From JAEUTH01 sp044230205 (lineage in GTDB: Bacteria; Bacteroidota; Bacteroidia; AKYH767-A; OLB10): a stretch of DNA of 64,000 nt. Shown in pieces: positions 51,890 to 59,899 of the stretch (positions are counted from its first letter, which is position 1; every line of letters starts with the position of its first letter). The position numbers and the translations under genes were made by a program. The notes beneath the pieces were generated by a model. That model saw only the letters and a program-made list of their open reading frames with translations, searched no databases and had not been told where the DNA came from. The DNA lies in the NCBI GenBank assembly GCA_044230205.1, contig JBGARN010000001.1:1-64000 (forward strand). Direction: 5' to 3'.

Positions 51890-53779
51890 TTAATTTTGTT
51901 GCAGCCTTTGATTTGCTGCTTGCAGCCCTGACGATGCCTGCTGGTTTGAAGGATTAATCTGCAGCGTTTTTTCCCAGTATAACTTTGCATTGGCAAAATC
52001 ATTAACGGTAAAATATACCCCACCCAGGTTATAATTTAGATCAGCATTAAGCGAATCATACCGGTATGCATGAAGTAAATCTGTAATGCATCCGGAATAA
52101 TTTTTTTCTGTACCTTTTTTTAAGCCTTGTTGAAAATAATAGTCTGAGAGAACTTTGTCGTACGCTTTTAAAGAAGAGTTGCCTGGGTTGATAGCTCGTG
52201 CCTTATTCCACCATACTTCAGCCGAATCGTAATTGCCTTGCCAGTTATAGATTACTCCCATGTTAAGGTAGCCATCAGCAAATTTCGGATAGATTGAAAT
52301 TCCTTTCTGTAAAAAATCTTTAGCCTTCTTAATATGATATGGCTTTTGAATGGAATCACTTACCTGGCTGATTTCAATATGGGCAAGCCCGGCATTGAGG
52401 TTCGCTTTAGCATTTTGAGGAACAGAATTTACATCGGCAAGGAACAGCGTATGGTTGTCTTTCCAATCGCTGCAACGTATTGCATTCCTGCTAACACCGG
52501 CCATTAAAACAATGCCAAGAATACTAAATCCTGCATACCTTAGTGTTCTATCCGAACTGATTTTTAATAATACTGGCGCAGCATCAAATGCAGCTTTAAT
52601 TAAAACTATACAAATACCTAAAGAAGGAATGTACATGAATCTTTCGGCAAGGGGCGCACCTATATTGAAAAACAAATTGGATAGAATTGAGAATGTGATG
52701 AAATAGAAAAGTATGCCAAATGAATAGAGTGATTTGCGTTGTAACATAATGATCGCAAATACAATTGCAGCTAAATGCAATGCCAGTGAAAATAAAACAC
52801 GCCAGTCAGTAAAGTTGACTGCAGGAACCTGGTTATAATTGTAATCGTATGAAAGGGGAACAGGAAGCAACGTTAATTTTAAGTATAGGAGCCATGTGAG
52901 CATTACTGTGGCATAACGCTCCACATTATTCATTAATATAAATGGGTTGTTAAACAGGTCGTTGCTTACAGTACCGGTATTATCCTTTGTTGCAAGGTAG
53001 CGTAATAGCAGAAAGAACAATGCAACCGAAAGATGTGGTGCCACATACCTGAAAATTTTTATGTTGCTAATACTTGTAAAAAAATACAAGCCCAATGGAA
53101 AAACAGCTAGAAAGGTAATTGCAGTTTCCTTGCTTAAGAGCGAAAGAAAATAGCATAATGCTGAAAGTAATATTTGCTTCAATTGATTTTGCTTTGAATA
53201 ATCAAAAAGATAACCCATTGATAAAACAAAGAACAGGAAACATAAAATGTCATCACGTCCTTTGATATTGATAACTGCTTCGCTGTGTATGGGTAATGCA
53301 ATGAATAAGGCTGTAACAGCAAAAGCAAACACTTCATTATTGATGAGTAATTTTTTCAGAAGCCTGATAAGCAGCAACCCTGTAAGACCATAGAGTATAA
53401 CATTAATTAAATGTGATAATAATGGTTTATTGCCAAACAATTGATGCTCTATGGCGAATGTTACCAGGCTTAAAGGCCTGTACCGGCCTCCGGCAAGTAC
53501 CATAATATTACCTTCCGTCATTCCGGCAAACGTATCCTGACCCATAATCTTGCCGATTCCTGCCAACCCGGTCTGAACATATTTGTTTTTTACAAGCACA
53601 ATAAAATCATCCAATGCATATTGATTGAAAACAGACAATCCAAATGAACAGAATGCTATAAGAATGATCAACAGTTCGTAAAAATTGAACCTTGCTGAAT
53701 GAGTTGTATCAATAACTTGCCTGCTACCGGTTTGTTGCTTACTACCTGTTACCGTATTAATTTTTGTCGGTTTTTTCAT
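51890..53779 (-). CDS. TMTC-like GT-C membrane protein with C-terminal TPRs
   Basis: A 629-residue protein. Residues about 30-420 contain some ten membrane helices and GT-C glycosyltransferase features: the first-loop acidic motif ALDDFIVL, GGRYRPLSLVTF, the FIALPIHSEAVINIKGRDDIL loop and LLSKETAITFLAVFP, which resemble the TMTC protein O-mannosyltransferases (DUF1736 group). Residues about 430-629 hold TPR units (AKANLNAGLAHIEI, ADGYLNMGVIYNWQG, ADLNYNLGGVYFTV). Likely transfers a lipid-linked sugar to exported proteins or glycans; donor and acceptor unknown. Its stop lies 4 bases from the convergent ALDH-paralogue stop. Confidence 0.83.
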   Translation of the reverse strand: MKKPTKINTVTGSKQQTGSRQVIDTTHSARFNFYELLIILIAFCSFGLSVFNQYALDDFIVLVKNKYVQTGLAGIGKIMGQDTFAGMTEGNIMVLAGGRYRPLSLVTFAIEHQLFGNKPLLSHLINVILYGLTGLLLIRLLKKLLINNEVFAFAVTALFIALPIHSEAVINIKGRDDILCFLFFVLSMGYLFDYSKQNQLKQILLSALCYFLSLLSKETAITFLAVFPLGLYFFTSISNIKIFRYVAPHLSVALFFLLLRYLATKDNTGTVSNDLFNNPFILMNNVERYATVMLTWLLYLKLTLLPVPLSYDYNYNQVPAVNFTDWRVLFSLALHLAAIVFAIIMLQRKSLYSFGILFYFITFSILSNLFFNIGAPLAERFMYIPSLGICIVLIKAAFDAAPVLLKISSDRTLRYAGFSILGIVLMAGVSRNAIRCSDWKDNHTLFLADVNSVPQNAKANLNAGLAHIEISQVSDSIQKPYHIKKAKDFLQKGISIYPKFADGYLNMGVIYNWQGNYDSAEVWWNKARAINPGNSSLKAYDKVLSDYYFQQGLKKGTEKNYSGCITDLLHAYRYDSLNADLNYNLGGVYFTVNDFANAKLYWEKTLQINPSNQQASSGLQAANQRLQQN

Positions 53780-53836
53780 TACAACAAATTAAAAAAAATT
53801 GTTGCATGCTTATTTAAAAAAATGAAAAGCGTCTGA

Positions 53837-55051
53837 TCAGTCTAGCTCCTTCAATAATTGTTCGGCCTGTGTTTTGTAGTTTCCTTTATACTTTACAATG
53901 CTTTCGAGTATTTTTTTTGCATCCGTTTTTTTATCAGTCTTCAAAAGACATTGCGACTTATACCACAATGCCGATTCATAAAAGGAACTGCGCTTATTTT
54001 TAATTACAACATCAAGGTAGCTGATGGATTCATTGTAATTTTTCAATTCATATTCACTTACTCCTGAATAGTAATTTGCATTGATATTGCCGGGTTGTTT
54101 ACCCAGAACCTGCCTGAATACTTTTTGCGAAGTTTCAAAATCTTTATTGTTAAAAGCATCTACTCCTTTGTCGTATAATTCAAAATCAAAATCGGTATTT
54201 GACTTTTCAGTTTCTTTTAATGCAGCCGGTGCCGCCTGTGAAACGGGGGCTTCAGTATTTTTTGATTTAGAGGCTTTGCCCACAGCATCAATAGTTACTG
54301 AATTGAGCTGCGTGGCATTATTAGCCCCGCCACTAGTACCTTTAAGTGACTCGCTGTCTTTTTTGCTCGCATCAGTCTTTGATAATAAAGCAGGCTCTTC
54401 TGTGGCACGTTCAGCGGCTTCATCCTTGGATAAATATTTATCTTCTGCAACAGCTACTGAAGCATTATCATCATTTACTGATCCCTTAGCAATTTCAGTA
54501 GCTGCAATTTCTTGTTTAACTTTTGATTCACTTTGGTTGTTGCTGACAATACTCTTATTTAAATCGGGGGCTTTGTTCACAACTGAATTGCCGGTTGAAT
54601 TTTGGATTTCGCTAACGGAATCTTTGAGTGCTGGTTTGTTTGCTATTACTGCAGATGGAGGCTTTGGGTTTTCAGATGGAACCGTGTTTACAGCAAGATT
54701 TTCTGAATCAGTATTTACATAAATTTTTGCCAGGTAAAAAGAAACAAACAGCAATAAGGCAATTGCTGCAGCCATTGAATACCATCGGGCATAAAACGGT
54801 ATAACCTTTTTACGTTTTTGCTCTTGTATTAATTCGTTAACCTGCCTTGTAAGATCAGCTTCAACAGCACTTAAATTTGATTTTTCAACTAACGATAGAC
54901 CCTCAACAGCATCAAAACAAATTTCGCAATCGGGTAAGTGTAGCTCAACCGCACGTTTTTCCTCCGGAGTCATTTCACCTTTAACATAACGAAGCAACTG
55001 CTCCTGGGTAAAGCAACCTGTTGTTTGAAATATGTTTTTTGATGAATTCAT
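53837..55051 (-). CDS. Anti-sigma factor with zinc finger and TPRs
   Basis: A 404-residue single-pass protein. Residues about 10-55 form a zf-HC2 anti-sigma domain (HLPDCEICFDAVEGL, His-x3-Cys-x2-Cys). A membrane helix lies near residues 95-113. A long Ser/Ala/Lys/Glu-rich low-complexity linker follows, then two or three TPR-like helices (DFELYDKGVDAFNNKDFETSQKVF, NYYSGVSEYELKNYNESISYL) at the C-terminus. The gene directly follows the ECF sigma gene (35-base gap) and should sequester that sigma factor at the membrane until an envelope signal is sensed by the periplasmic TPR part. Confidence 0.88.
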   Translation of the reverse strand: MNSSKNIFQTTGCFTQEQLLRYVKGEMTPEEKRAVELHLPDCEICFDAVEGLSLVEKSNLSAVEADLTRQVNELIQEQKRKKVIPFYARWYSMAAAIALLLFVSFYLAKIYVNTDSENLAVNTVPSENPKPPSAVIANKPALKDSVSEIQNSTGNSVVNKAPDLNKSIVSNNQSESKVKQEIAATEIAKGSVNDDNASVAVAEDKYLSKDEAAERATEEPALLSKTDASKKDSESLKGTSGGANNATQLNSVTIDAVGKASKSKNTEAPVSQAAPAALKETEKSNTDFDFELYDKGVDAFNNKDFETSQKVFRQVLGKQPGNINANYYSGVSEYELKNYNESISYLDVVIKNKRSSFYESALWYKSQCLLKTDKKTDAKKILESIVKYKGNYKTQAEQLLKELD

Positions 55052-55086
55052 TAAGCTAATGAAAATGGATAATAACTAATTCCTGT

Positions 55087-55713
55087 TTAAATGTATTTTA
55101 AAACTGCTGCAGCCAGGGCAACCACTGCTATCATTACTACCTTCAACTTCTTCTCCATGATTATTTTCAAATTTCTTTTCCCGTTTTGTATAAAACTTTT
55201 CACTTCATTCATGGTGTAACCTGTTTCACCGGCCACTTCTTCATAGGATTTTTCTTTCAAATAGAACAAATCAATACATTTTTGTTGCTGTTCATTCAAA
55301 TGCCTGATTGCTATTTCGAGATTACTCAATTTCTGTTCCTTTTCATTTTCAAGATGCAATTGCGTTTCAGTTTCCACACTTTCCGATAAATAATTCTGCA
55401 CTTCTTCAAACCGCTGTTCCTTGGCTTTATGGCTTCGTAAATACATGAGGCAGTGATTCTTAACCACCGTATGCAACCAGGCCCTGAAGTTTTCTACTTT
55501 ATGCTTCTTCAGGTCGGATATTAGCTTTTCAAAAACCTGCATTACAGCATCCTTACTTTCATCTTCATCTTTCAGATACTTCATACATACACCAAAGGCA
55601 AGCATGGAATGACGCTGAAATAACAGGCCCAATGCATCTTTATCATCATCATTGATGTAAAGCGCAATAAGCTGTAAATCGTCAAGAGATTTTTTGTCTG
55701 AAAACTTGTGCAT
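55087..55713 (-). CDS. ECF sigma factor with hydrophobic C-terminal tail
   Basis: A 208-residue sigma-70-family regulator from the ATG at 55713 (MHKFSDKKSLDD); a TTG lies four codons upstream. Region 2 (residues about 20-90) has GLLFQRHSMLAFGVCMKYLKDEDESKDAVMQVFEKL and the AWLHTVVKNHCLMYLRS end of 2.4; region 4 (about 120-185) is a helix-turn-helix in CIDLFYLKEKSYEEVAGETGYTMNEVKSFIQNGKRNLK. After region 4 the protein ends in a 20-residue hydrophobic stretch (KLKVVMIAVVALAAAVLKYI), unusual for soluble sigma factors. Co-transcribed with its anti-sigma factor. Confidence 0.9.
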   Translation of the reverse strand: MHKFSDKKSLDDLQLIALYINDDDKDALGLLFQRHSMLAFGVCMKYLKDEDESKDAVMQVFEKLISDLKKHKVENFRAWLHTVVKNHCLMYLRSHKAKEQRFEEVQNYLSESVETETQLHLENEKEQKLSNLEIAIRHLNEQQQKCIDLFYLKEKSYEEVAGETGYTMNEVKSFIQNGKRNLKIIMEKKLKVVMIAVVALAAAVLKYI

Positions 55714-55763
55714 GCCGGTAAGCAAACCTACAGCAAATAAGGTGAATAAAAAAAGGAGTTAAC

Positions 55764-56258
55764 TCAAAGCCTGCAGTAAGTAATATAATCAGTTGAGCTT
55801 ACATCAGTAAAACCTGCATGGCGTAACATAGTAACAAGTTGCCCGCGATGATAGGTTCCGTGATTTACCACGTGATTAATAATGTCTGCAATGCGCGACT
55901 GAAAAGGTTCTCCTTTCACATTCGTATAATTGAGAATTTCTTCAATTTTATTTTCGTCAGCTGATTTAACATAGTCAATCAGCACCTGCGATTGAGCTGA
56001 AAATACTTTTGCAAATTCCAGAAGGGTAAATTTGAAGTCTTTGCTCGGAGGCCAGCTTTCCAATTTTTGATGATTAAGCCTTAGCATCCAAACCCACTCG
56101 GCATCATGAATATGGTAAAGTGTTTTACGAATGGTAGGAAAACTGCTTTGAAAAATTATATCGGCTTTTTCTTCGCCTGCTTTTATACACCATTCCATTA
56201 GTTTGCTGTTTGCCCATAGATTGAATTGGGTAAGTTTCACGAGTTGTGATTGCAACAT
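55764..56258 (-). CDS. DinB family metalloprotein
   Basis: A 164-residue four-helix-bundle protein. The three histidines that bind the metal in DinB/YfiT proteins are recognisable: His in YHIHDAEWVW (about residue 49) and two in VNHVVNHGTYHRGQLVTML (about 127-135). Some relatives are thiol-dependent transferases (bacillithiol or mycothiol S-transferases), others have unknown roles. It lies between ybeY and the sigma factor on the same strand. Confidence 0.9.
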   Translation of the reverse strand: MLQSQLVKLTQFNLWANSKLMEWCIKAGEEKADIIFQSSFPTIRKTLYHIHDAEWVWMLRLNHQKLESWPPSKDFKFTLLEFAKVFSAQSQVLIDYVKSADENKIEEILNYTNVKGEPFQSRIADIINHVVNHGTYHRGQLVTMLRHAGFTDVSSTDYITYCRL

Positions 56259-56278
56259 AAGTTATTTGGTTTTAAATA

Positions 56279-56701
56279 TCATTTAATTTTTTTGAGATAG
56301 AAATCTTCCTTCTCCGTCATTACTTTTTTTGATTTAGCGGTTTTGTCTTTATAACCGCAAAGGTGTAACAGACCATGAACCATTACACGGTGTAATTCAT
56401 CAGCAACGGTTACGTTATAGGTAATTGCATTTTTTTTAATACGTTCAATACTTATAAAAACATCGCCAATTATTTCACCTTTTATAATGGAATTATCAAA
56501 AGTTATTACATCGGTAAGTGTATCATGATTGAGATAGTGCACATTCATCTGATGCAGAAATTCGTCAGAACAAAAAATATAGTTGAGCTCTATAATATTG
56601 AATCCTTCAAGCGTTGCAACAGCAGCAAGCCATTTTCGCAATTGCAGTTTACCTTTAAGAGCAAAGTTTATCTGCTGGTTGAAGAATTGTATGGAAGGCA
56701 T
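56279..56701 (-). CDS. ybeY: Endoribonuclease YbeY
   Basis: A 140-residue metal-dependent RNase involved in 16S rRNA maturation and ribosome quality control. The metal motif is HGLLHLCGYKDK, providing two histidines; the third ligand, His in E. coli (GYDH), is replaced here by Asp or absent, as in other Bacteroidota versions. NVHYLNHDTLTDVITFD and GEIIGDVFISIERI precede it. Between purF-like and dinB genes, same strand. Confidence 0.93.
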   Translation of the reverse strand: MPSIQFFNQQINFALKGKLQLRKWLAAVATLEGFNIIELNYIFCSDEFLHQMNVHYLNHDTLTDVITFDNSIIKGEIIGDVFISIERIKKNAITYNVTVADELHRVMVHGLLHLCGYKDKTAKSKKVMTEKEDFYLKKIK

Positions 56702-56766
56702 GATTGGTATTCGGGTGCTTATTATTTGAGTATTCGTATATCCTGATTACCGGAGTTCACTCTCAG

Positions 56767-58668
56767 TTAATACGCTCTTTCATTATTTTTCTCAATGTAA
56801 TTCACAAAAGCACGGCAGCTTACTTTCATTCCGCCCGGTGTTGGAAAGTTGCCTGTAAAATACCAGTCGCCACTATGATTAGGACATGCTTTGTGCAGGT
56901 CTTCCACCCTCTGATAAATAATTTCTACTTCGGCATTGATGCCTTTTGGAGTAAGTAACTGTGTTATTTTTTTAGAGAGTTGTTCATCACTAAAGGGTTC
57001 ATAAATTTTCTGAACATAGTTCTGAATTTTTTCTTTAGGAAGGGTAAGCTGTTCTTTGCATTTATGATACACTTCGTCAATCACTGATTCCATGTTGTTT
57101 TCTTCGAGCAATTCTATTGCTGCGTTAAAAGCAACAAAATCACCCAGCTTGGCCATATCAATTCCATAACAATCAGGATAACGTAATTGGGGAGCAGAGG
57201 ATACAATCACAATTTTCTTGGGACCTAACCTGTCCAGTATTTTAAGAATTGATTTTTTCAGCGTAGTACCGCGCACAATGGAATCATCGATGATAACAAG
57301 ATTATCAATTCCTCTTCTTATAGTTCCATAAGTAACATCATAAACATGGGCTACAAGGTCATCACGTGAAGCATCATCAGCAATAAAGGTGCGTAGTTTG
57401 GCATCTTTAATGGCAATTTTTTCTACACGCGGACGCATATTTACAATTTCAGTAAGTGCATCGGGAGTAAGGTTTTTACCTTCTTTTAAAATTTTACGCA
57501 CTTTAACCTGGTTAATATACTCTTCTACACCTTTAATCATTCCATAAAATGCCGTTTCAGAAGTATTTGGAATAAAACTGAAGACTGTATTTTTAAGATC
57601 AAAGTCAACTGCTTCTAAAACTGATGGTACTACTCGCCTTCCTAATTCTTTGCGCTCTTTATAAATATCTTCATCACTGCCCCTCGAAAAATAAATGCGT
57701 TCAAAAGAGCATGATTTTTTCTCCAGCGGTTCGCGTACTTTTTTTTCTGACCAGGCACCGTTTTTTTTAACCACCAAGGCGCAGCCCGGTGTAATTTCTT
57801 TAATATTTTCTACCTGGATATTAAAAGCAGTTTGCATAGCCGGACGTTCACTTGCTACAACGATCACTTCATCATCGGCATAATAATAAGCCGGTCGTAT
57901 TCCACTTGGATCGCGCAATACAAAAGCATCCCCATGGCCTATTAAGCCGCAAATAACATAGCCCCCATCCCAATTTTTTGATGCACGCTTTAATACCCGC
58001 TGCACATCAAGATGTTCAGCGATCTGCTCAGAAATTTCATAATTATTATATTCTTCCTGCTTAAATTTCTTAAAGTTCAATTCTACTTCTTCATCCAGGA
58101 AGTGACCAATATTTTCCAATACGGTTACCGTATCAGCTTTTTCTCGTGGGTGTTGTCCGAGGTCAACCAGTTGCTTTAATAATTCATCAACATTGGTCAT
58201 GTTAAAATTTCCGGCAACAGCCAGTGTACGGCTTTTCCAGTTATTCTGACGAATAAAAGGATGGCAGCTTTCTATTGAATTTTTACCAAAAGTGCCATAC
58301 CGTAAGTGTCCCAATAACAATTCACCTACAAATGGAATATTTTCTTTAAGCCAATCAACATCTCCGAGTTTTTCAGGATTTGATTTTTGCAACTCCATCA
58401 TAGGAGCATTTATTTTTTCAAAAATATCAAGTATGGCTTGTTTTTGAATGCTACGATGGCGATGCATATAGTTACCACCGGGCTGAGTATCAAACTTAAC
58501 AGCAACTACACCCGCTCCATCCTGTCCCCGGTTATGCTGCTTTTCCATAAGCAGGTACAGCTTATTAATGCCGTAAAAAGGGGTACCGTATTTTTGGTTG
58601 TAATAGCTGAGAGGCTTTAATAACCGTATGAGTGCCACCCCACACTCATGCTTTATTTGATCACTCAT
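56767..58668 (-). CDS. Amidophosphoribosyltransferase-like protein, long Bacteroidota variant
   Basis: A 633-residue PurF-family protein. The N-terminal Ntn glutaminase domain has its nucleophile as Cys9 (HECGVALI) rather than at position 2, so either eight residues are cleaved or the start differs; HNRGQDGAGV, GHLRYGTFG and AGNFNMTN are present. The C-terminal phosphoribosyltransferase domain has the PRPP loop VIIDDSIVRGTTLKKSI. The protein is about 130-150 residues longer than E. coli PurF (505), with insertions around residues 55-115 and a C-terminal extension (TPKGINAEVEIIYQ to ERAY). It probably makes 5-phosphoribosylamine, the first step in purine synthesis, though a related function is possible. 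Confidence 0.88.
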   Translation of the reverse strand: MSDQIKHECGVALIRLLKPLSYYNQKYGTPFYGINKLYLLMEKQHNRGQDGAGVVAVKFDTQPGGNYMHRHRSIQKQAILDIFEKINAPMMELQKSNPEKLGDVDWLKENIPFVGELLLGHLRYGTFGKNSIESCHPFIRQNNWKSRTLAVAGNFNMTNVDELLKQLVDLGQHPREKADTVTVLENIGHFLDEEVELNFKKFKQEEYNNYEISEQIAEHLDVQRVLKRASKNWDGGYVICGLIGHGDAFVLRDPSGIRPAYYYADDEVIVVASERPAMQTAFNIQVENIKEITPGCALVVKKNGAWSEKKVREPLEKKSCSFERIYFSRGSDEDIYKERKELGRRVVPSVLEAVDFDLKNTVFSFIPNTSETAFYGMIKGVEEYINQVKVRKILKEGKNLTPDALTEIVNMRPRVEKIAIKDAKLRTFIADDASRDDLVAHVYDVTYGTIRRGIDNLVIIDDSIVRGTTLKKSILKILDRLGPKKIVIVSSAPQLRYPDCYGIDMAKLGDFVAFNAAIELLEENNMESVIDEVYHKCKEQLTLPKEKIQNYVQKIYEPFSDEQLSKKITQLLTPKGINAEVEIIYQRVEDLHKACPNHSGDWYFTGNFPTPGGMKVSCRAFVNYIEKNNERAY

Positions 58669-58686
58669 TATTCAATTGTTAGGGCG

Positions 58687-58694
58687 CAAAGATA
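58687..58694 (-). promoter_or_regulatory. -7-like promoter box of the purF-like gene
   Basis: TATCTTTG on the minus strand, an exact TAnnTTTG match, 18 bases before the ATG at 58668. Confidence 0.55.
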
Positions 58695-58856
58695 GGAATT
58701 TGCTTTAGGCTTACCAGCCCCAAATTGACTGATAGAATATACAATCGGGCGAATTGATTGGCAGGACATTAGCGCCTGCACCAAGGATAGGCAATATCTT
58801 GATTTTTGGTGTCTAACTAAAAGAGTGCAAAAATTTTGTTAATGAAAAGGTCCGGG

Positions 58857-59606
58857 TTATAGTTTCCCTGTGCAAATTCCCAGAACATTCAAGGTTCCCT
58901 TCTTTTGTACAAATGCCAGTAATGACATATTTAAATTAAACCGGATGCCATTAACCGGAATTTTTAATTGTCCTGTTTTAGCATTTAGTGATTTTGATTG
59001 ATATACCCTGCACACGTTTTCATGAAGAAGTGTTTTTCCTTTATTGTCTCCTGCTGTTACTGTAGATTTTAACCCACTTTCGAGCAGCAATACTTTTATG
59101 GAATAATCATTTGATGCAACTGATGACTGATAACTAACATATAGCGTATCGTTTACAACGGAATCTTTTTTAATGCTGATGCTACAGTAAGCATTCGTTT
59201 TAAGCGACTTATCAATGGCAGATTTTATTTTGGTTTCATCAGAACCTGTAAATGGGTATTTGCCATTCACAATCATTTGCGGAGTAAACATTTCCTTTTG
59301 ATTCAGTGCGCTCATATAATTACGTTGAAGGTAAGTAAACTGAAGTTTGCTGTATGGGTCTTTCCAGCCATACTTATTCCAGTAATCAACATGATAAGCA
59401 ACTGTATAAACCGGCTTGTTGTTTTTTAAGGCATCTGATTTAATTTTTCGAAGTAATTCATCAGCCGGAGGGCTGGCCATATCACCTTCAGATGTAAATA
59501 GTTCGACCAAAGCAAAGGGAGGTATTACCGGGGTTGATTTTGTTTGTGCCCGTGTATGAGTTAAAGCTGCTAAGGCAATCAGCAGTAATAATAGTTTCAA
59601 TTTCAT
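58857..59606 (-). CDS. DUF1223-like exported protein without the CxxC motif
   Basis: A 249-residue protein with a signal peptide (to TRAQ). DUF1223 landmarks are clear: ALVELFTSEG and PPADELLRKI near residues 32-54, VAYHVDYWNKYGWKDPYS, NYMSALNQKEMFTPQMIVNGKYPFTGSD. In the family the first motif reads TSEGCxxCPPAD with a thioredoxin-like CxxC; here it is TSEGDMASPPAD, with Asp42 and Ser45 at the Cys positions. Redox activity through that site is therefore lost. The rest is conserved, so the protein may have kept a structural or binding role in the periplasm. Confidence 0.88.
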   Translation of the reverse strand: MKLKLLLLLIALAALTHTRAQTKSTPVIPPFALVELFTSEGDMASPPADELLRKIKSDALKNNKPVYTVAYHVDYWNKYGWKDPYSKLQFTYLQRNYMSALNQKEMFTPQMIVNGKYPFTGSDETKIKSAIDKSLKTNAYCSISIKKDSVVNDTLYVSYQSSVASNDYSIKVLLLESGLKSTVTAGDNKGKTLLHENVCRVYQSKSLNAKTGQLKIPVNGIRFNLNMSLLAFVQKKGTLNVLGICTGKL

Positions 59607-59868
59607 TGACAGTGCAAAGTCACTTAACGGACTAAAACGATTTTTATGATTTTGAATTAATAAATAAGCAATGCAAGTTTATGCATAAAAGACTAATAAA
59701 GTTGGATAGGTAATTTATATAAAAAAACTGCCACACCTTTTTCAAAGCGCAGCAGCTATTTTAAAAATGAAACTTTTGTTGGGATAGTTATTTCAATGTT
59801 TTTGAACTTTTAATTGAAGTTGAAGATTAAATCAACCGCAAACATCAAACCTCAAACGCCAAATCCCA

Positions 59869-59886
59869 TCCCGATTGCAATCGGGA
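59869..59886. repeat. Perfect palindrome TCCCGATTGCAATCGGGA
   Basis: An 18-base perfect palindrome 13 bases beyond the stop of the S74 gene, flanked by C/A-rich low-complexity sequence. It has a GC-rich stem but no T-tract, so it is not a standard intrinsic terminator. Palindromes of the TCCCGAT-ATCGGGA type recur in intergenic regions of many Bacteroidota genomes, to my knowledge. Confidence 0.65.
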
Positions 59887-59899
59887 CCGAAACCCAAAT

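Noticed and set aside
54081..54722. 213-codon plus-strand open frame
   Set aside because: It is the antisense shadow of the Ser/Ala/Lys-rich linker of the anti-sigma gene; its composition mirrors that linker and it has no family similarity.
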